A stretch of DNA of 57,976 bases. It comes from Sphingomonadaceae bacterium. GTDB lineage: Bacteria > Pseudomonadota > Alphaproteobacteria > Sphingomonadales > Sphingomonadaceae. The position numbers were made by a program, and so were the translations under genes. The notes under the pieces are model-generated. The model saw nothing but the letters and a program-made list of their open reading frames with translations, did not search any database and was not told the DNA's origin. Of the stretch, positions 1 to 6,855 are shown piece after piece. The stretch's first letter is position 1; the number at the start of each line of letters is the position of its first letter. The stretch is taken from positions 1 through 57,976 of the forward strand of contig JACVCM010000008.1 in assembly GCA_016742125.1 (NCBI GenBank), in the 5' to 3' direction.

Positions 1-862
1 GGGAAATGCGGCTTGATATTGGGGAACACCTTGGGAACACGGGTGCGGCCCTGGAGCTGTTGGGTCCTAGTTTGCGCAGGCCCAGAAAAGCCATCCCCGT
101 ATCCGCAAGGCCGGCCGCTGCGGCTTTAAACAGGGGAACCCGGTCGCTTACCCCCACCACCCGGCCTTCACCGTTTGGAGACAGGCGTACACCTACCCTA
201 TCAGCACCGATTTCGGCTGTTACAGCAGTTGCAATTTCCAGAAGGAAGCGGATGCGATTGGCTACAGATCCGCCATAGTCATCTTGTCGAAAATTGCAGT
301 TATCCCGCAGGAATTGGTCGATCAAATAGCCATTGGCGCCATGAATTTGCACGCCGTCAAAGCCCGCCGCCATCGCATTGCGCGCAGCTTTGGCATGATC
401 TTCGACAATGCGCTTGATTTCCGAAATCGTAAGTGCGCGAGCCTCGACATTCTCCTCCGGTCCTTCGCGCGTGCGCGTAAAGCCCGGTGCCGTAGTTGCT
501 GAGGCAGATAGCGGTTGGGCGCCGCCAACAAAACTGGGATGGACCAGACGCCCCATATGCCACAGCTGCAGGACGATTTTGCCGCCTGCTTTGTGCACCG
601 CGTCAGTTACCGGCTTCCAGGCCTCGACCTGCGCTGCCGACCATATGCCTGGTGCGTCGGGCCAACCCAGCCCCTCCTCGGATATGCCCGTGGCTTCGGT
701 AACGATAAGCCCACAGCCTGATCTCTGACTGTAGTAAGCTGCCTTCAAATCGGACAGTGGCACATGATCACTTGTGCTGCGGCCCCGCGTCATCGGTGCC
801 ATGACGATGCGATTGCGTGCCTCGATGGCACCATATGTGATGGGATCGAACAGGGTTGCCAT
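1..862 (-). CDS. Old Yellow Enzyme family ene-reductase (partial, NemA-like)
   Basis: Predicted cytosolic FMN enzyme reducing activated C=C bonds with NAD(P)H. From the ATG at 862-860, MAPMTRGRS (residues 21-29) is the N-terminal barrel signature, QLWHMGR lies at 99-105, HGANGYLIDQFL (174-185) carries the His174/Asn177 pair that holds the substrate carbonyl, and RVGVRLSPNG (222-231) is a conserved barrel strand. The gene leaves the window at base 1. At about bases 50-60 the family match (GRTRVPKVFPNIK) continues in a neighbouring frame, so there is either a real frameshift or a sequence error at the edge. It is divergent from the M24 gene across a 205-nt spacer. Family assignment is secure; the substrate is unknown. 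Confidence 0.85.
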   Translation of the reverse strand, partial: MATLFDPITYGAIEARNRIVMAPMTRGRSTSDHVPLSDLKAAYYSQRSGCGLIVTEATGISEEGLGWPDAPGIWSAAQVEAWKPVTDAVHKAGGKIVLQLWHMGRLVHPSFVGGAQPLSASATTAPGFTRTREGPEENVEARALTISEIKRIVEDHAKAARNAMAAGFDGVQIHGANGYLIDQFLRDNCNFRQDDYGGSVANRIRFLLEIATAVTAEIGADRVGVRLSPNGEGRVVGVSDRVPLFKAAAAGLADTGMAFLGLRKLGPNSSRAAPVFPRCSPISSRIS

Positions 863-950
863 TGGCGTTTTGCCTTTCGGGAAAAGATGGGGCCGAAGGA
901 AGCTGTGTCCTTTGGCATTTTCCCGTTGTCACAGCCGGGCCGGGTTATCC

Positions 951-965
951 AAGCTTACTAAGTCG
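951..965. promoter_or_regulatory. Candidate operator, AAGCTTACTAAGTCG
   Basis: Lies 89 nt upstream of the Old Yellow Enzyme start, in the divergent spacer. It resembles the reverse complement of the motif at 1001-1019 (AAGCTAACTTACTG) and the motif at 2597-2611. Weak on its own; proposed only as a member of that group. Confidence 0.25.
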
Positions 966-1000
966 GAGCGATGACCGGGCACCGGAAAGACCGCCCTGCT

Positions 1001-1019
1001 AAGCAGTAAGTTAGCTTTC
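1001..1019. promoter_or_regulatory. Candidate operator with GTTAGCTTTC core
   Basis: AGTAAGTTAGCTTTC is nearly the same as the reverse complement of 2597-2611 (AGTTAGTTAGCTTTG). The 10-bp core recurs before other genes of the left island. It sits 49-58 nt before the M24 start, a usual operator distance. The regulator is unassigned; the TetR proteins at 2636-3232 and 11114-11725 are candidates. Confidence 0.4.
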
Positions 1020-1067
1020 ATCATTTTTCCGGAGTGCTGCATAGCCAGCATTTCCAACCCGAAAGGA

Positions 1068-2159
1068 ATGCCGATGCTGCTGAACGAAAGCCGCGCCCGC
1101 GCCGTTATGGCCCGTTACGATATCGACGCTTTGGTCACCCTTTCGCCATTCAACAGCTATTATCTATCCGGCTTTTGGAGCAAGGCGATGGCCGCGCGCT
1201 GGGACACGTTTTTTGGTGCGGTGCTGACACAGGATGGAGCCGACGGCTGCATGGTTGTGCCGGTCATGGAGCTGGCGAACCGAGATGCGATCACGAAACG
1301 GTTCAATCATGTCGTGGGATATCCGACGAGCGAAGCGGTCGATCTCATTCAGGCTTTCACGGAGGCGCTCAAAGGCGTGGGCCTTCGTAAAGGCCGGGTC
1401 GCGGCCGGCGACGCCCGCCTGCCCCTGTGGCTTGGCGATATGGACGGGCTTAGCTGCGTCTATAATCCAAACATCATAAAGGAAATTCGTCTTATCAAAA
1501 CCGAGGCGGAGATTGCGTTGATGCGCACTGCCGCCCGGAACAATGAAACTGCCTGCCGCAATGCGGCTGATCAAACCCAGGCGGGCATGACTGGCGAGGA
1601 TATCGAGCGCCTTTTCAAAGCCGAATGTGGGCGACTGGGCAACGATGCGACCTACCTGGTCACCGCGATGACCGACCTTCCGACTGGTGTGGTTGTCAAG
1701 GGCGAGCCGGTAATGTTCGACGCACTCAGCCAGTACCGCAATTATCATGGCGACTTTGGCAGGACCGTCGTCGTCGGAGAGCCCGATCCGCTATTGCTAC
1801 GCCGTGCCGAGGCGCTTGAGGCCGGGTGGCGTGCTGCGCTGGATATCCTGCGGCCGGGTCTTTCGATGAAGGCGCTGGAGTCGCATGTCATCGAAGCTGT
1901 ACGCGATCACGGCTTTCCCGAATATTTCATGATCTCGGCGCACAATGTCGGGCTACAGCATACAGACGATCCGGTAGTGATCGGCCTGCCTCATCCGTTC
2001 AAACAAGATAGGGCTCTGGAATGCGGCATGGTGATCAATGTCGATATGCCGCATGACGAAGCCGGCTGGGGCTCCATCCATCGCGAAGACACGGTGCTAA
2101 TCACCGCAAACGGCTATGAACCGCTTACCCAAACAGATGCGACCTTGATCGTTGTTTAA
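1068..2159 (+). CDS. M24-family (creatinase/Xaa-Pro peptidase fold) protein
   Basis: 363 aa with the two-domain layout of creatinase/prolidase: an N-terminal creatinase-like domain (about 1-135) and a C-terminal pita-bread domain (about 145-363). Expected metal ligands align to Asp218, Asp229, His292 and Glu340 (HREDTVLIT), but the Glu of the usual EPG motif is Asp326 (INVDMP). Metal binding and peptidase activity are therefore uncertain, and a creatinase-like amidinohydrolase or C-N hydrolase role is possible. AAAGGA directly abuts the first ATG, so the second ATG at 1074 may be the real start. The gene has its own promoter region and converges on the SnoaL gene. Fold is confident; reaction unknown. 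Confidence 0.75.
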   Translation: MPMLLNESRARAVMARYDIDALVTLSPFNSYYLSGFWSKAMAARWDTFFGAVLTQDGADGCMVVPVMELANRDAITKRFNHVVGYPTSEAVDLIQAFTEALKGVGLRKGRVAAGDARLPLWLGDMDGLSCVYNPNIIKEIRLIKTEAEIALMRTAARNNETACRNAADQTQAGMTGEDIERLFKAECGRLGNDATYLVTAMTDLPTGVVVKGEPVMFDALSQYRNYHGDFGRTVVVGEPDPLLLRRAEALEAGWRAALDILRPGLSMKALESHVIEAVRDHGFPEYFMISAHNVGLQHTDDPVVIGLPHPFKQDRALECGMVINVDMPHDEAGWGSIHREDTVLITANGYEPLTQTDATLIVV

Positions 2160-2202
2160 AAGCTTGGGCGGTCGTGAAAAGCGACAGGATAGAGGGGGCT
2201 GA

Positions 2203-2511
2203 TCAGCCCCCCATCTTTACTGCCTGCTTGGTAATGAGCCCATCCGCAACCGTAAACGTCATCGTGAAGGTGCCCATAGGTGATTTGGTTTTGGCGACAA
2301 CTGCGCCCTCGACAGCTTCCGGAACAATGGGTTCTTTAGGCGCCGGCATCGAAGACATCATCCGCAGACCTTTCAGGATTTGCTCCTTGCCCTTTTGCGG
2401 CCCCATCGGGCTTTCCACCACGGCATCTTCCGCGAAATAGCCGATTGCCTTGTCGACATCCTTCGCATGCAGGGCAGCAAAGAAATTTTCAACAACTTCG
2501 ACATCGCTCAT
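2203..2511 (-). CDS. SnoaL/NTF2-like small protein
   Basis: 102 aa, one alpha+beta cone domain of the SnoaL/limonene-epoxide-hydrolase/ketosteroid-isomerase superfamily. Such proteins are small isomerases, cyclases, hydrolases or binding proteins. ENFFAALHAKDVDKAIGYF at the start and the ESPMGPQKG motif are characteristic. The ATG at 2511 is chosen because GGAG precedes it by about 8 nt; an in-frame extension to 2586 has no conservation. It is a close paralogue of the protein at 51298-51606 (both 102 aa, both ending VVKMGG or AVKMGG) and related to the C-terminal domains of the two flavin monooxygenase fusions. It lies downstream of the TetR gene on the same strand, with a candidate operator 86-95 nt upstream. 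Catalytic role unknown. Confidence 0.8.
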   Translation of the reverse strand: MSDVEVVENFFAALHAKDVDKAIGYFAEDAVVESPMGPQKGKEQILKGLRMMSSMPAPKEPIVPEAVEGAVVAKTKSPMGTFTMTFTVADGLITKQAVKMGG

Positions 2512-2596
2512 GACGTGACTCCTAATAGCATTTTTTGTGGGCGATCTTGCCATAGCGCGATCATCATTGGCGCATCGCACCCCCATCGTTGGTAAG

Positions 2597-2611
2597 CAAA
2601 GCTAACTAACT
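2597..2611. promoter_or_regulatory. Candidate operator with GTTAGCTTTG core (minus orientation)
   Basis: CAAAGCTAACTAACT on the plus strand; its reverse complement matches 1005-1019 at about 13 of 15 positions. It lies between the TetR gene and the SnoaL gene, 86 nt before the SnoaL start. The adjacent TTGGTAAGC (2589-2597) recurs before the Rieske ferredoxin at 25522-25530. Confidence 0.4.
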
Positions 2612-2635
2612 GCTATATCCGACAAATATTGGCGT

Positions 2636-3232
2636 CTATTGCCGAATACCGCGAAGCAAGACTTCCACGAACAACCTGTCGACATCCGGCACTGGTTCGC
2701 CGGGGCCGCGCCGTGGCATCGGCGGACGCATCGAAAGCACCATCAGATCTGCGGGAGAGATATCTTTTCGCAACACCCCCGAATCATGCGCTCGCCCTAC
2801 GATCTTCGCGACGCCCTCGACCAAGCGCTCATCAATGGTTGGCGGTGGAATCTGCGAGTTTCCCCAAACGGCAGACAAGATGATCTGGTCATCGCCCATA
2901 AACGCAACGACGGCCTTCACGAATTTCTCGATCGCCTGCCAGGCATCTTCGGTTTTCAAACAAGAATCGACCAGGTCGTGAAAGTCGGCAAACCGCTCTT
3001 CGACCAATGCCTGCAATATATGTGTGCGACTAGGGAAGTGGCGGAATAGCGTGGCGACTCCGACGCCGGCGTTACTTGCGATAATCTCATGGGGAACGTC
3101 GGTGCCCTGCTCGGTATAAAGCAGGCGGGCTGCTGCAAGTATCTTTTGCCGGTTCTTTCGGGCATCTTCGCGCAATCCGGAGCGATTCCTCGGCTCATCA
3201 AGCGTTTTTGTCGCATTGGCCATATTATTCAC
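2636..3232 (-). CDS. TetR-family transcriptional regulator
   Basis: 198 aa. Residues about 20-70 form the TetR DNA-binding domain: NRQKILAAARLLYTEQG is helix 1, and the helix-turn-helix runs through IIASNAGVGVATLFRHFPSR. The remainder is an all-helical ligand domain of the type with a C-terminal conserved SPADLMVL segment. It is a one-component regulator that would be released from DNA by a small molecule. It is transcribed in the same direction as the RibBA-like gene upstream (36-nt gap) and the SnoaL gene downstream, so it may control both, and it is a candidate binder of the GTTAGCTTT motif sites. The start could be the first or fourth codon. Ligand unknown. Confidence 0.85.
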   Translation of the reverse strand: MNNMANATKTLDEPRNRSGLREDARKNRQKILAAARLLYTEQGTDVPHEIIASNAGVGVATLFRHFPSRTHILQALVEERFADFHDLVDSCLKTEDAWQAIEKFVKAVVAFMGDDQIILSAVWGNSQIPPPTIDERLVEGVAKIVGRAHDSGVLRKDISPADLMVLSMRPPMPRRGPGEPVPDVDRLFVEVLLRGIRQ

Positions 3233-3268
3233 AGCTCCGAGGTTCGAAGAGCACTGGAAAGCCAGAAC

Positions 3269-4414
3269 TTAATCGATGGACTGGTAACCTGAAATCACCA
3301 AGCCAAATCCTTCCAGGCCAATCACATGCTTGGTTGAATTGGTCAACAGGGTCATCTGCTGCACGCCCAGATCGTATAAAATCTGGGCTCCGATGCCATA
3401 GCTGCGCAGATCGATATCGACCTCCGGACCGGCGGCTTTGCTGATATCGCGATGGCGGTTCCCGGCAGCGGGCATGAGCAATACTATCACGCCCGATCCG
3501 ACTTTGCCGATCTGCTCCATTGTTCGCTGCAACAACCTGTGCTTGTTCCCTGGCTGGCCTAGCACATCGGCAAAAATGGACATCCCGTGCATTCTCACCA
3601 AAGTGGGTTCGTCTGCTCGAATCTCCCCTTTTTGCAACACGATATTCAGACTGCCATCTACCTTGTTACGGAAGGTTTTGACCGTCCAGCTGCCACCATA
3701 ATTGGACTCGAAATTTTCGACGTCGACGCACTCGACCAAATGGTCGACACGGTGTCGATAGGCGATCAAGTCGCTGACTGCACCAAGCGACAATCCATGC
3801 GCTTGCGCCAGCGAAACTATGGCGTCAAAATCAGCAAGTGATCCGTTGTCGTCCAATATCTGGCAGCAGACACCGGAAGCGTTCAATCCCGCCAGACGGC
3901 TGATGTCGACTGCTGCTTCTTCGAAGCCTGCTCGAACTAGAACGCCCCCGTCGCGGACGATAACCGGAAAAACATGCCCTGGTGTCACCAGATCTTCGGG
4001 ATCCGAAGCACTTATGGCGACGGCTATCGTTCGAGCACGATCTGCAGCTGAAATTCCGGTCGTGACGCCAGTCCTGGCTTCGATCGACACCGTGAAGGCT
4101 GTGTTCGACCGCCGCTCTTCCCCCTCGCCTGGCGCCTGTAGCCCCAAGCCAAGTTGAGTTGAACGTTCGCCTGTCAGCGCAAGCGATATCAATCCTCGGC
4201 CGTGCGTTGCCATGAAATTTATGGCTTGCGGCGTCGCCATTTGTGCGGGGAGCATCAGACATCCTGTGTGGCTTTCGCCTCTGTCTTCGACCAGAATGAA
4301 CATGCGCCCATTACAGGCATCTTCGATTATCGCTTCGACAGGGGCAAGCGAGGGCACGGCAGCTATCCCGGGTCCCTCGCTTCTTTCCGTATCGAACCGT
4401 GGTTCAAAACTCAT
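3269..4414 (-). CDS. Degenerate RibBA-like protein (DHBP synthase/GTP cyclohydrolase II fold)
   Basis: 381 aa covering both domains of the riboflavin enzyme RibBA. The N-terminal half keeps INFMATHGRG, GVTTGISAADR (116-126), PGHVFP (His147) and EEAAVD (165-170). However, the acidic DDEDRENEGD loop is reduced to VEDRGESHTG (42-51), the catalytic Cys is Ser77 and the His of GHTEA is Phe164. The C-terminal half keeps YGIGAQILYDLGV (339-351) and LEGFGL but has no Cys-rich zinc motif (around 274-292) and no EGRG loop. Both riboflavin activities are therefore unlikely as annotated. Its ATG lies inside the last codons of the TonB receptor (11-nt overlap), so the two are translationally coupled. It may be a flavin- or nucleotide-binding protein or an enzyme with a new reaction. 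Confidence 0.75.
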   Translation of the reverse strand: MSFEPRFDTERSEGPGIAAVPSLAPVEAIIEDACNGRMFILVEDRGESHTGCLMLPAQMATPQAINFMATHGRGLISLALTGERSTQLGLGLQAPGEGEERRSNTAFTVSIEARTGVTTGISAADRARTIAVAISASDPEDLVTPGHVFPVIVRDGGVLVRAGFEEAAVDISRLAGLNASGVCCQILDDNGSLADFDAIVSLAQAHGLSLGAVSDLIAYRHRVDHLVECVDVENFESNYGGSWTVKTFRNKVDGSLNIVLQKGEIRADEPTLVRMHGMSIFADVLGQPGNKHRLLQRTMEQIGKVGSGVIVLLMPAAGNRHRDISKAAGPEVDIDLRSYGIGAQILYDLGVQQMTLLTNSTKHVIGLEGFGLVISGYQSID

Positions 4415-6653
4415 AGCTTAGCCGCGCACCGAAGGTTGGCCGTTCACCGGGAACATACAGATTCCGTCCGGAATTGGGCCCAAATATACCCGTTCTGGCG
4501 GTCGTGAAATAATCAACACCAAAAATGTTGCGGGCATAGGCCGAAACAGTCCAGCCCTGTTCGGGTGAAAACAGCCGGACGTCGGCGTTGAACAGGTTAT
4601 AGGCCGACTGCTTCAGGCCTAGCTTGTTCGTCACATCGAAATAGGTATCACCGCGGTGATCTGCACCCACGCGAAGCGCAAGCGCCATGTTCCCGCCCAG
4701 ATCGAACGGGCCGATGTCAAAGTTTAGCGATCCCGTAGTGATCGGCGAGCGCGCAATTTCATTCCCCGAGCAATCGATAAAGACGGGCCCGGCGCGATCG
4801 CAGTTCGGGAAGCGCTTATACTTGGCATTGGTGTAGCCAAACGAGAAGTCCGTCCGGAGCCAAGGCGAGATTACAGCCGCCAGCTCAACCTCAAGCCCGT
4901 AAATTTCCGACTTGGGAACGTTGTCCACAAAAACATCGTTGGATGTGGGGCTGAAGAACAGTTCCTGTTTGTTCGCGTAATTGTTGAAGAATGCCGCCAG
5001 GTTGAGGCGAACGCGATTGTTCAGGAAGCTGGATTTGAAACCGAGTTCATAATTTCGGGACAGTTCGGGGTCAAAGACGGTAGGCCCTGTACCGCCCACA
5101 TTGACGCCCGCTGCCTTATACCCCTCCGAGTAACTGGCATATACAGACTTTTCGTCGCTCAGTTCATATCGCAGGATAACCCGGTTCAGGAAATCCTTCT
5201 TGACGAAAGAAAGATTGGTGGGTGTTACCGCCCCGGGCAAGGGCGCACCGGTGATCGCGTTGGTCCGCGTTTCCGTGTTGACTTGGTCCAGACTTGTCCT
5301 GTCGCGGAACCAACGGAAGCCATAGGTCAGTTCAAAAGCGTCGGTCAGCTTGTAGCTAGCTTGGCCAAAAACGGCCGCTGTTTTGTCGATCGCTTCCGCC
5401 CTCAGAATATTTCTGTTGTTTGCAGGAATGAACAGGACCGGTGGTGCGGGCGGCGGCGGGGGAGGAATTATCGGCTGGATAAACGGTTGAATATTGTTGC
5501 GCCGGTCGAGCAATTTGTTGCTTTGGTCCCGACCATAATAAAGCCCGATTAACCATTGCAATTTCTCGCCCGTGTAGTTTGAGAGGCGAAGTTCCTGGGA
5601 AAATTGTTTCTGTTTTTCATTCTGGTTGATTTCGAAGAAGGTGGCAGGGTTGGCCGTGCCATCGAAATCGGTGATCGCCTTGGTCTTCAGATGGCGATAG
5701 GCAGTAATTGAAGTGATCGTGCCGAATCCGATATCAAATTCGCCCAGTAGACTGCCGCCATACACTTTCCGCCTTTCGCGCGGTGGATCATCAACACTGA
5801 CTTGATAATCGAACGGCGTCGATTCGGTGATCGGCGCCTGTGCCTTAGCATCAGTGTAATCAGCGGACAGGCTGATTTTTACACTATCCGAAGGAGCCGC
5901 TTTCAGCGTTCCTCTCACGCCGGTAATCTCTTCGCCGCGCAAGTCACCGAAGCCGGCGATATTTTCGATGTCGCCGTCGCGGCGCGAATGATTTGCAGAC
6001 ACGCGCAGGAACAGCTCATCCTTAACGAGAGGAACCGAAACAGCGCCGCGCAGCTTCAACGCATCGAAACGGCCATATTCGACCGATGCCCGACCCGACA
6101 GGTCGTTTGTCGGCTGCGCAGTAACAATGTTGATGGCGCCCGTCGCCGTATTGCGACCGAATAATGTACCCTGTGGGCCGCGAAGTACCTCAATGCGTGC
6201 AAGGTCATAAAGGTCCAGATCGGCCAAGGCGAGCGTGCTTTGAAAGGCACCGTCGATATACACACCTACCGACTGCTGCTGACCAACGGACGATTCGCTC
6301 GACGAAACACCGCGCAGCACGATCTGGCTCGCGTTCGAATTATCACTGCCTCCCAGGAACACCAGATTCGGAACCACGCGGCTCGCGTCTTCAATACTGG
6401 TGATACCCCGCTGCTCGATAAGCCTTGCATCGACTGCCGTTACCGCAAGCGGAACGTCCTGTAACGCCTGCTCGCGTTTTTGTGCTGTCACGATAATCTC
6501 TTCTACGGCAAGTTCGTCCTTGCTTGCCGCGCTTATGCCGGTCGGCTGTGGCGTTTGCGCGTATGATGCGCTGAACGGAATCATCGCACTGACAGAAGCC
6601 ATTGCAGCATAAAAGGTAGCCGTGCGAACAGAGTTTGCTTTGGAAATCGTCAT
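4404..6653 (-). CDS. TonB-dependent outer-membrane receptor
   Basis: 749 aa. Signal peptide (about 1-33, ending SASYAQ), TonB-box region EEIIVTAQKR (51-60), a plug domain with RGPQGTLFGRNTATGAI, then a beta-barrel ending in the outer-membrane Phe signature (LSYEF). This is the sphingomonad catabolic type (FpvA/FecA-like barrel), which usually imports organic substrates rather than siderophores. A proline-rich run (IIPPPPPPAPP) sits in a predicted surface loop. GGGGAGG is a good ribosome-binding site about 7 nt before the ATG. It is the first gene of an operon with the overlapping RibBA-like gene. Substrate unknown. Confidence 0.93.
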   Translation of the reverse strand: MTISKANSVRTATFYAAMASVSAMIPFSASYAQTPQPTGISAASKDELAVEEIIVTAQKREQALQDVPLAVTAVDARLIEQRGITSIEDASRVVPNLVFLGGSDNSNASQIVLRGVSSSESSVGQQQSVGVYIDGAFQSTLALADLDLYDLARIEVLRGPQGTLFGRNTATGAINIVTAQPTNDLSGRASVEYGRFDALKLRGAVSVPLVKDELFLRVSANHSRRDGDIENIAGFGDLRGEEITGVRGTLKAAPSDSVKISLSADYTDAKAQAPITESTPFDYQVSVDDPPRERRKVYGGSLLGEFDIGFGTITSITAYRHLKTKAITDFDGTANPATFFEINQNEKQKQFSQELRLSNYTGEKLQWLIGLYYGRDQSNKLLDRRNNIQPFIQPIIPPPPPPAPPVLFIPANNRNILRAEAIDKTAAVFGQASYKLTDAFELTYGFRWFRDRTSLDQVNTETRTNAITGAPLPGAVTPTNLSFVKKDFLNRVILRYELSDEKSVYASYSEGYKAAGVNVGGTGPTVFDPELSRNYELGFKSSFLNNRVRLNLAAFFNNYANKQELFFSPTSNDVFVDNVPKSEIYGLEVELAAVISPWLRTDFSFGYTNAKYKRFPNCDRAGPVFIDCSGNEIARSPITTGSLNFDIGPFDLGGNMALALRVGADHRGDTYFDVTNKLGLKQSAYNLFNADVRLFSPEQGWTVSAYARNIFGVDYFTTARTGIFGPNSGRNLYVPGERPTFGARLSYEF

Positions 6654-6760
6654 TTAAACCTCCCCTATCCATCTTGACCGTCTCGAGTTCAAAGGCTCAA
6701 GTGATAGTCAACTTTCATTTAAAGGGCAGCAAAACCGGGCTGTCAATGGCACAGCAAAAA

Positions 6761-6780
6761 GTAACTCTCAGTAACTTACA
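6761..6780. promoter_or_regulatory. Tandem 10-bp repeat GTAACTctca/GTAACTtaca
   Basis: Two direct repeats of GTAACT spaced exactly one helical turn apart, 108-127 nt upstream of the TonB-receptor start (6653), inside a 202-nt spacer that otherwise shows no gene. The phasing suggests a two-site activator or repressor. On the minus strand it reads AGTTAC twice, loosely like the AGTTAG element of the GTTAGCTTT sites. Confidence 0.35.
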
Positions 6781-6855
6781 AGCCATCAACACCTTGTTGA
6801 TTTAATTTGTTTTTTATCCCGTCTTGGCGCTAGTGCGAGCTTCGCTGAACCCAGT

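Noticed and set aside
2194..2212. GGGGGCTGATCAGCCCCC palindrome between the convergent M24 and SnoaL genes as a terminator
   Set aside because: A 7-bp GC stem with a 4-nt loop is possible, but no T-run follows on either strand and half of it encodes the conserved GG-stop end of the SnoaL protein.
3269..4414. Annotation as a working ribBA riboflavin gene
   Set aside because: Catalytic Cys, acidic loop and zinc cysteines are missing, so the standard name would mislead.
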